Assembly: GCA_036023115.1 (NCBI GenBank)
Contig: JAYKKT010000047.1
Location: 3,533,001 to 3,597,000 of the forward strand
Reading direction: 5' to 3'
From: Brasenia schreberi
Taxonomy: Eukaryota; Streptophyta; Magnoliopsida; Nymphaeales; Cabombaceae
Length of the DNA stretch: 64,000 bases
The position numbers were made by a program, and so were the translations under genes. Under the pieces are notes generated by a model. It was not told the DNA's origin. It was given only the letters and a program-made list of their open reading frames with translations, and searched no databases. Shown piece after piece: positions 54,001 to 63,671 of this stretch (position 1 is its first letter; each line of letters begins with the position of its first letter).

Positions 54001-57000
54001 AGAAAAATAAGATTCGTAATTTTTATTGTAAAGAATGTATCCTTGGAAAAATGCATCATCTACCTTTTGGTGAAAGAAATTTTATAATAAGTAAATCTTT
54101 TAAATTAATACATTTTGATATTTGGGGACATGTCCTGTTGTTTTCAAAGGAAGAGTACAATATTATGTAACCTTTACAGATGATTTTACTCGCTTTACTT
54201 CGATATATCTATTGAAACACAAATCGGAAGTATTTGAAAAAATATTTGATCTTTCACAATATGGTAAAGAATCAATTTGGTTCTACTAAGATTTTTAGAT
54301 CCGACTTAGAAAGAGAATACTTATCAAAGGATTTTCAAAAAAAAATTGAAACAAATAGGATTGTACATAAAAAATCTTACACTAAAACTCCAGAATAAAA
54401 CGGGTTAGCGAAAAGAAAACATAGGCCCATTATAGAAACTTATAGAACACTTTTAATTGCTAGTAATGTTCCTAAGTTCTTATAGGCGGAAGCTGCTCGT
54501 ACTGTTGTATATCTCATTAATAGAATGCCTTCAATTCATCTTGAAAATATTTCTCCTTTTGAATTTAGGGAGCGAGTCTAATCCAAAGTGTGTCAAAATA
54601 GGTACTTATTTGCATGAGCATGAAAAGGCATCATTCATTGCATTTTTGAAATCGTATATAGATGTGTTCACATGGACCTATAAACATATGCCTAGTTTAG
54701 ACCCTAAGATTGTAGAGCATCATCTGTCTCTAGAACCAAATGCAAATCCATAATTTTGTCTCTTTCTATACTGACACATTATTTGTGAGAAAATCATATG
54801 CAAGTATAGTAATTCTACTCTTGTATGTGGACGTTAAAAGTGATCTTCACAAAGAATTTAAAATGAAAGATCTTGGTATGCTTAGTTATTTTTTGGGAAT
54901 TGAAATTGTAGGTAATGATAAAGGATATTTTATATCTCAAATAAAATTTGCGAGTGAAATTGTTGACACGTCAAGTCTAACCGATGAGAAAAAGGTGGAT
55001 ACACTAGAGATTCTTCGAACAAAATTGAGAGTAACAGATGAAAAAAATTGGACGATCATACCCGATACATGCAGCTGATAGAAGCATTGACCTATCTCAC
55101 TATCACTCATCCAGACATATCACACACTGCAAGCCAGTTTCAATAAGCTCCTGCTAGTGTTCACATGAGTGTGGTTATTAGAATCATGAGATACATTAAG
55201 CACTCTATGGATAAGGGGATACTTCTGACTTCTTCCTCTTCACTTGATTTGATTGCATATATTGATGCAGATTATGGTAGAGATATCAATAATCGACATT
55301 CCACCATAGTTTTTTTTTTGTATATTTTTAGGTAAATCCTTGATCTCTTAAGATGCAAAAAGCAACAGAAGGTATCGCTTTTATCCACAGAAGTAGAATA
55401 TTGAGTCATGATGACCACTGCTACTGACATCTCATGGATTACAGAGGTGTTGAGAGACATGGGGGTCATCCTTCATCAACCATTCACTATGTTTTATGAC
55501 AACAAGAGTGTCATGTTCATCACATCTAACAACACTTCTCATAAAAGAATGAAGCATATTGAGATGGATTGTTACTTTGTTCGAGAGGGGAATGCTTGAA
55601 GAAAAAGCTCGCTTTATGTTATGTATCATCTAAAATGCAACCGGCGGACTTCTTTACCAAGTCATTATCGGCTCCTAGATTCAGTTTTCTGTTAGATAAA
55701 TTTTCAGTATACATATCGTAAGTTTAAGGGGGGAATGTTAACATGTAATAGGGCGGGCCACTAGGGCCAAGCCCGTGTTTGGGTAATGGATAGTTAGGGC
55801 CATCAGGGCCCTGGCCATTCCAGTTAGCCGTTGGGGATCAGGTCTCCTCAACGGCTAGTTAATATAGTCGGTGGGGAGACCTCATCCCCAATAGCTGAAT
55901 GTTGGCCATCTCCTGCCATCTCCTTACTCCTCTCTTGTCTCTCACTTATTATAAATATTGCTCTATAAATAGAGCCTCACTCCATCATTAAATTAAGTTG
56001 TTCTTGGACAACACTTTGATTTGTGTTGTTGGCCTGTTCTTTACTTAAAACACCCATTATCGGGTGAGTTTGTATTTGACTTGTTGGTTTGACATTTGAT
56101 GATATGTGATCGAGTGACTTCCAAATACGAATATCAACAATTTCTTACAAGCTCAACGGTGCAACATGATTTCCTAATTACCTGTGTGTGTGTGTGTGTG
56201 CATGAATCAACATGCCTAGAAACTTTATCAGTTAAAATGTTTTGCCTATTTATTCAAGTATAAAAAGGACAACAAAGCATATGATTTTTGTGTCTATTTT
56301 GGTTAAGTGACGATATATTTATTCCCCTGTCCTTGTGACAAAGCCCAAAAGCATGCATTGTCCCTTCCAAGGAGGGATGTCCAATAGAAGCATGACACAG
56401 TTATTTATGTCACCAAGTGATTTAGACGTGGAATAGCAACAGGAAACTATTTCAGGTAAGTACTTCAAGCAAGACAGATTAACGAGTATCAGATAATATG
56501 AAAGGGCCTCTGGAATAGCATAGGTAATGGAGAACGAAGATTTGATCTGCTGATGAGAAGCTTGAGGAGAATGATTACACGGATATGTACCCCAAGTTGC
56601 CACTATTCATAAAGAAGAACACAGGGAAAAAATACTAAAATAAATCCAATATTCAATAAAGCGACATCCTACAATACATGGAGAGCAAGATGCTTCAAGA
56701 ATCTTGTCAATAGAACCATTGAAGCTGGAAAAATGGAACCATGAATCCTCATGCTGGACATGCTTCTGACTACAAGCAGAATTACTGTGCAAAATAGCTT
56801 TAGAAGCCACTTTATGAAGTATAGCATATTAAATTCTACTTCTCAGTATTCCACACAGGATAAAGACTATGAACTAGCAATTTTCAACGATTAATCCTGG
56901 TAACAACTATGAAATAAACTAAGGGTCCCTTCCTCCAGCCATGCAATATTTGGCATATCACAACATTGGTTATTTTGTGAATTAGTTTCACATGTACAGC

Positions 57001-60000
57001 ATACCTTAACATACCAGAGAGCAAGGGCATATTATGCAAAAATGTAAGATTTGCTACCCGGAACCTAAATATTTTTCTGAAGCAGATCATAAATATGAAA
57101 AGAAACACATAATACAGGATAGATATAACATGAAATATCAACATGTCATACGATCAGAAGCTGTTAACACTATTAACGTTATCCAAGAAAACAAAACACT
57201 AGCAAAAGCTTTTGAAGCTTACGCAGCCTCTTGGGGTTGTGTGCCTTCTTGATTCCAATTCTGAGCAGCCGCATCCCAGTTTTGTACAGTAGATGGTGCT
57301 TCATCAGTATTAGCCTTTGATGAAGTGAACTGACCTTTATTGCGCTGCATCCTGTGTGAACGAAAGGTTACCACATGCAAAAAAAACAAAATTTCCGAGT
57401 TGCTTGTTGAAAGTCACCTAACTACTTTAGTAAAAAATATATATAGACTTGGTTACCAACATAACCATAAGATCATATAAAGAAGAGATGAGCACTGCTA
57501 CTAAACATGTTTGGCTGCTAGGAAACCAGAAAGTTTGAGTAAAATTGACAAAATCCTAAGTTATGTAATGTCAGAAGCTAACTAAATGAACAACAATGCT
57601 GATGAAGAATAATGAATGTTGAACCTATACCTTAAAGCAACCTCTTTCCGGACTGTATAGCGAATTTTCTTATCAAAATTTCGCTCTTTTCTCTTCTCAC
57701 GGAACCTTGTCAATGATGCAATACGTTGTGGATAGTTCATGCGCTGTGGAACATCAGAATATCCCTGGTTGTCTATATCAGTCAATAAGGGCACATGCCA
57801 CAAACAAAAGTAAACAAAACTGGAAATGTTAAGTGCAATACCCTGTAATGCTGATGTCCTGATAATGCCGCAGTGGACAAACCAGGAGGCATTTCACGCC
57901 CACCAAGTAGTAGCAGAACTGCTTGAACCTAAAAGGGAAGACAAAAGAGTTAAATACTTCTTTCTTTTGTTACATCTCCGTGAGATAGAAGAAAATACTA
58001 CAACTACAACAACAACTAAACCTTTTCCCATACTAGATGGGGTCGGCTACATAGATTCTTTGTTTCCACAATTTGTAAAAGAAACAAATATAACATGAAC
58101 ATTTTAAGTGATCAGATGCAACACTTCAAAGGCAACACCTTAACAGATCACAGAAAAGAGAGAGTAGAAGAATGCGAAAGTAGACCTAGATGCAAGACTT
58201 CATCAAGCAACTTTTTTATTTATGCAGAGTCAATTGCATAACCACTAACAAGGAGACCTCCACTAAACCACCCACTTGCACACCTGCACCTACTTGCTAG
58301 ACTTCAAAACAACAGAAACATACAATACTAGACAAGACCCTAGGAGGCCCTAAACAATCGGCAAAATCTTCTGAAGGGGATGGAGCTACTCAGAAGTAAC
58401 AGAAGGACAAACACCTACAGAGTACTTAATGTTACCCATAATGCTGAACAGCAACCCAGTTGACCACACAACTGAAAGAGCTAAGAAGCTTGAAGGGGGC
58501 AAAAATCAAGACTTAAATCTTTTTTTAATAAATTTACCATGTAGTGTCATGGTATCTCACTTACCAAGCAAATGGCCCACAAAAGCACAGAATTCAGGTT
58601 ATATGCAGAATATAGAAGCACATACTTTTAGTTTAATCAAACACATAACAAACGAGATGGAGAGAGTTCTGCCTATATATTGAAAAATTATCAGCATAAG
58701 CTATACAAGCAAACCAAAATTGTACGATTTCAAGCCATAAGTAGAACTGTAGAATAACTAATAATGCTCTTTATGTGCTTGATAATAGATACTGCGATAA
58801 AATCACCATTTTTTGGGAAAGGCAATGTTGTGGCCTTTGCAGATCACATCATCATCTCATAGTATTGTTGGTAGAGATGTCAAAATCGGCCAGGCCTGGG
58901 GGGGCAGCAGAAAATATTGGTTCATATTAGAAGCAGGGCCAAATGGCCATGGGGGCGGACGCGAACAGAGCCGGGTTGGCCTACAGGGCCACAAGCCCGT
59001 TGGATATTAGCTCGGGTCTATACATATCTACCTAAAATCCAACTTAACTATAATAAAAAAAAACTATGTATATATACTACATATATAATAAAAAAATTAT
59101 ATATGTGTATACATATACATTCATATATCTATATATACATATGTACACATGTAATAAAAAAACTACATATATGTATATGTAATTGAAAAAGCTATATATG
59201 TATATACATATGTACATATAGCACATATATATGTATATATACATGCAATATATATATATATATATATGTAATGAAAATATTTATTTAATTATTTAATTAT
59301 TTCTATATTTATTTATATGGGCCAGCCTAGCATTTTACATGCCCGAACAAAATCTGACCCGGCCCATATTTTTCTCGGCCCATCAGGGCCAGGCCGGGCC
59401 GTATTGACATCTCTAATTGTTAGAATTTGTTGTATAGTAGGTAAGAAATTCAAAATGGCTGGTGCAGTTTATTTGCCTGATATCACAATAATATCACCAT
59501 TTTCAGTAAAGGGAATGTTACGATAATTCTGACTTTTCACATCATCCCAAACAACAACTAAGCCTTTTCCCATACTAGATGGGTTGACTACATGGATTCT
59601 TTGTTTCCATAGAGCCCGATCATGTACCAAGCTAACAGTTAACTCAACATAAACTAGATTCTTCTTTATCATTTCCTTAAAACACTTTTGTGGTCTTTAT
59701 TTTCTTCTTTAACATTTTCACTATCTAGTTTTTCTCGTACCTTCATATTGGAACTTCCTTTGATCGTCTTTCTACGTGTCCAAACCATCTTAAATGATTT
59801 TCTCTCGTTTTGTCGTCTATTGTGTCACTCCCAATTTGTCTCTAATAACCTCATTATGTATACGAACTATGCCCATATAAGAGACCACCCTTACATGGCC
59901 GGTCCCAAGCCCAGATAAAGGAGGAGGGTTGCATTAGGCTTCCGATAACCATCGTAAAACTTTATCAAACTTATTTGCCATGGATTCTACAAATTATGAT

Positions 60001-62062
60001 AGGGTTATGTAGAAACAAAGAATTCATCTAGTTGACCCCATCTAGTATGAAAAAAGCTTAGTTTTGTTGTTGTTGTAAGTTGTAACATCATTATCATCTC
60101 ATCTCATCTCATCATCTTCATTTCTGTACTTTCTTATATGCCTCTCAACTTTCAGTCTCGTTGACATAATGCACTTTGTGACATGCTTTCTTCATCTTAA
60201 TTTGATCTTATACCACTTTACTATGTCACCAAGCTTTCTTTTGTGTCGGTACACCTCCCTTGAATTTACCTAACACAGTTTTTGTCACTTTCTTAATATG
60301 CATAGTGAATTGTTCCACATATCAAAAGGTATACCAACGTAATTCCAAACATCTCCTTGAAGAACTTTTTATTTAATTACATCTTCTTTTTTATTTTTGA
60401 GGTTTCGCCATTTAGATTTTTTTACTTGCAAATCCATAACTAAAAATTCATGTTGGATAGTTAAGGTTTCTTACGGAATTACCTTGCAATCCTTACAACA
60501 CAATCTACCTTTTTCCTACGGACAAAATAATCAATTTGTGTTTGTGACAAGCTCCTTTTATAAGTAATTTAATGTATCTCGTTTTTTGAAAATTGTATTG
60601 ACTATAAAGAGATCATATGCTATAACAAAATTTAAATTTTTTTATCTTTCTCATTTAAATCTCCAAAACCATAATTTTCATGACTACTTTGGTATCCTAA
60701 TGTACCTTTTACCTACGTGTCCATTTAGATCTCCTCCCAAACAAATCATATCTCTTCGTGGAATTTTTTACACTACTTTCCCTAACTCCTTCCAAAATAC
60801 CTTATTTATACTATCTTCTAATCTTACATGAGTCATTGGATATCTACTACACTAATATTTTAACTCTTTATTTATAATAATATCAATTTCATTTCAAGCC
60901 TTTTCCTTTCTTGAGTACCATAATTTAAAACCATTATTCTTAATCTCTTTTGTTTTTTCTCCCACCCACTTTGTTTCTTATAAACATAGAATGTAAATCT
61001 TTCTCCTAATCATAATATCTACCACTTGCATTGGCTTATCAGGCAATGTTTCCCCATTCCAAGTACCAATGTGAATCTTATTATCTAGGACTAGCTTCCT
61101 TACTCCCCGCATCCAACTATAATGAAAATGCAGAAACCCTTTCTTCAATTTGTTTACTACATTTGGTGACAAGACTAACTTTTATGCCCATACACATCCA
61201 TGATGTGGGAACTCTTTATGCAATTAATTCACTACGTCCGATTGAAGATATAGAGCCTATTGCATACTCGTCACGGCATTCAGACTCTGTAATGCATCGC
61301 TAAGAAGGGATGCCTTAACGAAATGTTCATAATGTCTAGAATCTATAATAGATAAATCCAACAAAGTTTTACGCCAGCTATGGAGAGCCTAACGCAAAGT
61401 ATTTTGAAATTTGTTGTTTAGTAGGTAAAATTTTCAACAAGGTTACCTAGTGACTGTTTTACACAAGATGACCTATGTCTCCTTCAATACCCACAAGAGG
61501 CTTACAAAGGCAATGTGAAAAAGATGATATTGATAAGTGTCTAGTTGATGAGACAAAAAAAATACAAAGCATAATATACACTTTGTGGTTAAAGGCAATA
61601 GCATGATAATCATGTCCTTTGTGGATCACATCTATCAACTCAAAATGTCACAAAGAATTGTTCCATTGTAAGCAATAGATTCAAATTATGTCTGATAATT
61701 GTTTCACAGCAGATGGCCACCTTATCAATAAGGAACACAAGAAGCTTACAGGTAGTAAGAAGGCAATTTGAAACATAAGCATCTGTCTTGATGAGCACCA
61801 CTGGGTTAAGTGGAACCCAGAGTAGGCTGTAAATAACCCACTTTTGGGCTACTCTTGGCTCATTAACCCCCTGTTATTAGTAATGATTAGTCAACCACTT
61901 ATACTTGGCGTGTTTCGAGATTCTCACACCATCAGCTCGCGGCTCACCAACTCATAAATATGATTTTAAGTATGTAAGTTCATACTTAAAATTTTGCAAT
62001 ATACATAACATAGATACATATTTTTATTTAGTTTGCATCACCTCTATCTATCTATCTATCTA

Positions 62063-62131
<69 letters not shown>

Positions 62132-63671
62132 TCAGCACACAATATATATATATATATATATACACACATACACACATCCACTCCCAAGCCCAAATAAAGG
62201 AGTTGATGCAGCCAATAGTCAACATAATACTTTGTCACATCTTTCACTAAGGGTTATGAACAGTCCAGCTGAATGCATTTGATCCCATCGTAACCCAAAA
62301 GTTAAGCATGGTTGAGAAAGAATAGAACCAAGTAGGCAATTTCCTAGGGATCTTATGTCACAACATCTAACCGATCCCACGTAGCATGAAAAAATGCTTG
62401 GTTAAGGTGTACATGCACAAGTGTAGTCTTTACATGGGACACTTTTTCAAAGATTTGATGCAGTTTTTATAATGTGGACTTTTATGAGAAAACAAATCAA
62501 TGCATATTCAAACATCAAGTTTTAGAGATAATGTATATCAGACATACATATAGACGCATATATACACATCATATGTGCCATGGATCTCAAGTAGTCTCTA
62601 CATGAGACATTTTTCAAAGGTTCGATGTAGTTTTCGTTTAAAAAAAATTGTAAACTTTTTATGACAGCACAAGTGAGAGCAAATTCAAACATAAAGTTTA
62701 CAGATAATACATATGATATGGTTTCTAGACAGGAAAGTGTGATTGCAGATCCACTTTCCACTGTCTTTCCCGTCATTAGCTCAAAAATGATAGGGACCAG
62801 CCTCAAGAAGATTCAACAATCTTGCATGTAAAGCTCAAGTTGGCACAACCGAATCTCCTCAAAGAGCTCAGCACATTGTAAAGCCTTTCACTTAGGACAG
62901 CTTGGGGCTTTTTTACCATACACTAAGCCACTTTTTTTATGTTTTCAGGGAACTACAAATTAGCTCCACAGAATCCCCTGACCTCAAACCTAGATACGCT
63001 AGAGCACTCCATTTGCACATGAGCTTCACCTCTCTTACTCGAGATCCATTATGAAGGGAGTTTTGGCTAGAATGAGTTAAGAATGCCTGTGGATGCAACC
63101 AAATCAATCAACAATAATCCAGCCTATAATTCAGAAATTAGCCTTCTAGGAAGTGTGACAGCGAAGTAAACATGCCATCAAATTCATTGGAGGAAAACAG
63201 GAAAGCACAAAGTAAACAACAGAGGCGTAGAAGCAAAAGCAATACCTTCTCAGCTGAAACCGAATCAAACACATAGACTTCTCCTTGAAACGATAGAGTA
63301 AGCTGGTTTGATCCCTGATTCCGTGGAGGCATAACTGAGATACCAAGATTAGCGTTATCAGATGGCACGTCCCCGTCCATTCCATCACTACCACCGTCAT
63401 CGTGATCATCGTCGATCCCACTATCGTTGTTGTGCTGAAGTGGATGTCCATGCTCCTGTACGTAGTGCACTTGCATATGTGCGTCATCCCCACCTTGCAT
63501 TTGGGCGTCGCCGTGCACGTTGTCAATTTGCCCAGGCAAATGCATGCTGTGCATATGCATGCGATGAGAGGCTACCTGCTGCTCTTGCTGAGATGCATTC
63601 CCCTGCGCGAAAAGGCCCGGACGATGCCTCTGTGAGTCTTGCCCCTTCGCATCATTGTGATTCTCCGACAT
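45007..63671 (-). CDS. ZML: TIFY-CCT-GATA transcription factor (ZIM/ZML type), 7 exons
   Basis: Exons (minus strand): 63671-63246, 57928-57842, 57764-57631, 57351-57223, 47362-47257, 45222-45151, then 45092-45007. The first six join in phase into 318 residues. Order: a His/Asp-rich N-terminus, the TIFY motif ([11 protein letters not shown], residue about 125), a CCT domain (about 184-226), and a GATA finger CX2CX20CX2C (about 260-287). This combination defines the plant ZIM/ZML1/ZML2 (GATA24/25/28) group of nuclear DNA-binding proteins. GATA fingers bind WGATAR-like sites; CCT and TIFY mediate nuclear import and protein contacts. Introns of 5.3, 9.9 and 2.0 kb carry transposons. I cannot tell which of the paralogues this is. 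Confidence 0.92.
45151..45222 (-). CDS. ZML: GATA/TIFY exon 6
   Basis: Reads [24 protein letters not shown], the conserved tail after the finger ([12 protein letters not shown]). Acceptor ACTGCAG. The proposed donor CAG|GTGCCT is weak. Confidence 0.88.
45223..45975. other. Intron 5 of the GATA gene, left part, with a tiny RTE tail
   Basis: No gene recognised. It holds the 5'-truncated RTE tail at 45704-45745. Confidence 0.6.
45704..45745 (-). mobile_element. Extreme 5'-truncated RTE tail
   Basis: AACAACAAACAAACACCAAC followed by TAAGCCTTTTTCCCATACTAG matches the last ~40 bp of the RTE 3' end plus tail. No target duplication was fixed. Confidence 0.6.
45976..46949. mobile_element. hAT-like non-autonomous element, GTATCGTAC-palindrome family (974 bp)
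   Basis: Termini CAATGTTATCCG (left) and CGAACAACACTG (right) are inverted repeats (CARTGTTRTYCG). The perfect 8-bp target duplication CTTGGAAG (45968-45975, 46950-46957) is the hAT hallmark. The first ~170 bp are packed with palindromes (TGTATCGTACGATATGG, CTGTATCGTACGATACAAG). The last ~70 bp hold direct GATACGATACG repeats. The AT-rich middle codes for nothing. It lies in intron 5 of the GATA gene. Confidence 0.92.
46950..47256. other. Intron 5 of the GATA gene, right part
   Basis: Nothing recognised up to the zinc-finger exon. Confidence 0.6.
47257..47362 (-). CDS. ZML: GATA/TIFY exon 5 (zinc finger)
   Basis: Reads [35 protein letters not shown]. The four cysteines follow CX2CX20CX2C, the spacing special to ZML-type GATA factors (18 residues in most other plant GATAs). 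Acceptor TTAATTCAG, donor AAG|GTACGC. Confidence 0.95.
48400..48444 (-). mobile_element. 45-bp RTE insertion with 18-bp target duplication
   Basis: AACAACAACAACTAAGCCTT and TTCCCATACTAGATGGGGTT are the last bases of the RTE 3' end. AGATTTATGTTGTTCATC lies on both sides (48382-48399, 48445-48462). This is a complete target-primed event that stopped after about 45 bp. Confidence 0.9.
48440..48535. repeat. 48-bp perfect tandem duplication
   Basis: 48440-48487 and 48488-48535 are identical (GGCTAAGATTTATGTTGTTC and onward). The unit begins with the last five bases of the RTE insertion, so the duplication happened after it. Confidence 0.93.
48902..49636. other. Intron 4 of the GATA gene, nothing recognised
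   Basis: Contains a decayed CACACACGTGTGCATGGGC stretch near 49350. No gene or transposon end was seen. Confidence 0.55.
49637..50872 (-). mobile_element. RTE LINE, 5'-truncated (copy 7)
   Basis: (CAA)n at 49637-49652, then the 3' end, the C-terminal region ([20 protein letters not shown], 49790-50068) and the palm ([20 protein letters not shown] and [20 protein letters not shown], 50317-50649; [20 protein letters not shown], near 50850). Similarity ends at about 50872. Several frameshifts. No target duplication recognised. Confidence 0.88.
50992..51340 (+). repeat. 5' LTR of copia E
   Basis: Contains GGGCC/GGCCC blocks and TAGCCGTTGGG at 51081-51091, whose complement CCCAACGGCTA fits the MSA consensus. 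Its end has a doubled TCTTACATGGTA. It lacks about 60 bp, including a CTATAAATAGAGCC TATA region, present in the 3' LTR (55967-55985). Confidence 0.88.
51536..52695. mobile_element. hAT-like non-autonomous element, GTATCGTAC-palindrome family (1160 bp)
   Basis: Termini CAGTGTTATCCG and CGGACAACACTG. Perfect 8-bp target duplication ATTGGGAT (51528-51535, 52696-52703). The left 130 bp contain consecutive near-palindromes (CCTGTATCGTAAGATACAGG, CCGTATCGTATGATACGG). The right end has (TACGA)-type GATACGATACGATACG repeats, then CCCGTATCGTGG. The middle is T-rich and non-coding. Same family as 45976-46949; it inserted into copia E. Confidence 0.93.
52704..55700 (+). pseudogene. Copia E gag-pol (decayed, rearranged)
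   Basis: Gag 52710-53220; knuckle-like [14 protein letters not shown] near 53385-53430, with the first Cys lost; protease [13 protein letters not shown] near 53578; integrase 53930-54560 (text [20 protein letters not shown] and [16 protein letters not shown]); gypsy-like piece 54565-54752; copia reverse transcriptase remnant 54755-55078 ([29 protein letters not shown]), with YVDD cut to YVD; RNase H 55250-55680 ([31 protein letters not shown]). Non-functional. Confidence 0.85.
54565..54752 (+). pseudogene. Ty3/gypsy-type pol fragment inside copia E
   Basis: Reads [58 protein letters not shown]. This is the segment just upstream of gypsy reverse transcriptase ('LL.EY.DVFAWSYEDMPG.DP.I..H.L.L.P.A.P'). 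Copia pol has no such segment. It sits exactly between copia integrase and the copia reverse transcriptase remnant and stays open throughout. Confidence 0.85.
55736..56149 (+). repeat. 3' LTR of copia E
   Basis: 414 bp. Contains TAGCCGTTGGG (55825-55835), CTCAACGGCTA (55847-55857), and a CTATAAATAGAGCC TATA region near 55972. It is longer than the 5' LTR. Confidence 0.88.
56155..57222. other. Intron 4 of the GATA gene, right part, with (TG)n
   Basis: A TG run at 56183-56200. No gene or transposon end recognised. Confidence 0.6.
57223..57351 (-). CDS. ZML: GATA/TIFY exon 4
   Basis: Reads [55 protein letters not shown] is the conserved end of the CCT region of this family; the rest is the variable Trp/Gln linker. 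Donor GCTGC|GTAAGC joins in phase to exon 5 across 9.9 kb. Confidence 0.93.
57631..57764 (-). CDS. ZML: GATA/TIFY exon 3 (CCT domain)
   Basis: Starts [20 protein letters not shown], then [25 protein letters not shown], the CCT motif with its basic nuclear-localisation core. Acceptor ACAACCAG|GGA is chosen over the upstream ATATAG because only it keeps the frame. Donor AAG|GTATAG leaves two bases of an Arg codon. Confidence 0.92.
57842..57928 (-). CDS. ZML: GATA/TIFY exon 2
   Basis: 29 codons: [29 protein letters not shown]. It completes the TIFY domain ('[17 protein letters not shown]'). Acceptor CTTTTAG, donor AGG|GTATTG. Confidence 0.93.
58005..58070 (-). mobile_element. 5'-truncated RTE tail (about 65 bp)
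   Basis: TACAACAACAACTAAACC, TTTTCCCATACTAGATGGGG and CGGCTACATAGATTCTTTG match the RTE 3' end. Lies in intron 1 of the GATA gene. Confidence 0.8.
58071..58871. other. Intron 1 of the GATA gene, nothing recognised
   Basis: No gene. The text near 58800-58860 (ATCACCATTTTTTGGGAAAG) is loosely repeated near 59490 and 61590, suggesting an old local duplication around the RTE copy. Confidence 0.5.
58872..59415. mobile_element. hAT-like MITE (544 bp, TAGAGATGTCAA termini)
   Basis: Left TAGAGATGTCAAAATCGGCC; the complement of the right end is TAGAGATGTCAATACGGCCC. 8-bp flanks ATTGTTGG (58864-58871) and ATTGTTAG (59416-59423) differ at one base. Both ends are GC-rich with GGGCC/GGCCC repeats; the middle (59040-59300) is TATATG-type low-complexity DNA. 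No coding capacity. Confidence 0.9.
59548..61398 (-). mobile_element. RTE LINE with internal deletion (copy 8), holding a short derivative
   Basis: Starts CAAACAACAACTAAGCC at 59548 with the 3' end. It is interrupted at 59865-60076 by an opposite-strand RTE derivative, resumes briefly (60085-60130), then jumps past the whole reverse transcriptase to the linker (60180) and endonuclease/5' leader (60500-61398). Very decayed. Its leader has the TAGAATCTATAATAGATAAA form seen in the short derivatives. Confidence 0.85.
59865..60076 (+). mobile_element. Short non-autonomous RTE derivative (copy 4)
   Basis: On the + strand: CATGGCCGGTCCCAAGCCCA, GGAGGAGGGTTGCATTAGGC, the junction CATGGATTCTACAAATTATG, then GAATTCATCTAGTTGACCCC and (TTG)n ending at 60076. 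It is the only copy in the + orientation. It is inserted in RTE copy 8. Confidence 0.85.
61399..62042. other. Intron 1 of the GATA gene, nothing recognised
   Basis: AT-rich. No coding or repeat signal apart from the loose local duplication with 59416-59520. Confidence 0.55.
62043..62176. repeat. (TCTA)n/(TA)n microsatellite
   Basis: Six TCTA units pass into a TA run to about 62128. After CACTCAGCACACA a second TA run goes to about 62161, then ACACACATACACA. Confidence 0.95.
62252..62363 (+). pseudogene. 5S rRNA-like sequence, decayed
   Basis: GATCCCATCGTAACCCAAAA then GTTAAGCATGGTTGAG (62281-62316) and CCTAGGGATCTTATGTC match, with many changes, the plant 5S rRNA sections around GATCCCATCAGAACTCC, AAGTTAAGCGTGCTTGGGCG (box C) and CCTGGGAAGTCC. 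It may be a dispersed 5S pseudogene, a 5S-derived SINE, or a relic of a Cassandra LTR, which carries a 5S promoter. No partner LTR was found. Confidence 0.6.
62418..62720. repeat. Diverged tandem duplication, period about 170 bp
   Basis: CAAGTGTAGTCTTTACATGG at 62418 and CAAGTAGTCTCTACATGAG at 62588 start two related units. Both go on with TTTTTCAAAG(A/G)TT(T/C)GATG and end in AAACAT-AAGTTTT/AAGTTTACAGATAAT. Confidence 0.75.
62721..63245. other. Intron 1 of the GATA gene, 5' part
   Basis: From the donor at 63245. Nothing recognised. Confidence 0.6.
63246..63671 (-). CDS. ZML: GATA/TIFY exon 1
   Basis: 142 codons from ATG at 63671 ([20 protein letters not shown]). Low-complexity His/Met/Gln ([13 protein letters not shown]) and Asp/Gly ([15 protein letters not shown]) stretches precede [20 protein letters not shown], the TIFY motif. 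Donor AAG|GTATTG. The start is chosen because it gives the family's acidic MS/MxEN-type N-terminus and is the first ATG of the open frame. The + strand ORF over the same place (63362-63742) is a shadow. Confidence 0.93.

Larger units (their letters stand above)
50992..56149 (+). mobile_element. Ty1/copia retrotransposon E, both LTRs, with hAT insertion and a gypsy piece
   Basis: LTRs 50992-51340 and 55736-56149 begin TGTTAACATGTAATA and end CTTACA. Flanks AGTTC (50987-50991) and AGCTC (56150-56154) are a 5-bp duplication with one change. Primer site TGGTATCATAGCC at 51341. Polypurine tract AAGGGGGGAA before 55736. The 5' leader is split by a 1.16-kb hAT-like element. The middle of pol is replaced by Ty3/gypsy-like text. 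Confidence 0.92.

Noticed and set aside
50992..56149. Integrated plant pararetrovirus instead of an LTR element
   Set aside because: It has LTRs, a target duplication and copia-type integrase and RNase H, and no coat or movement protein text. The gypsy-like piece alone cannot support a virus call.
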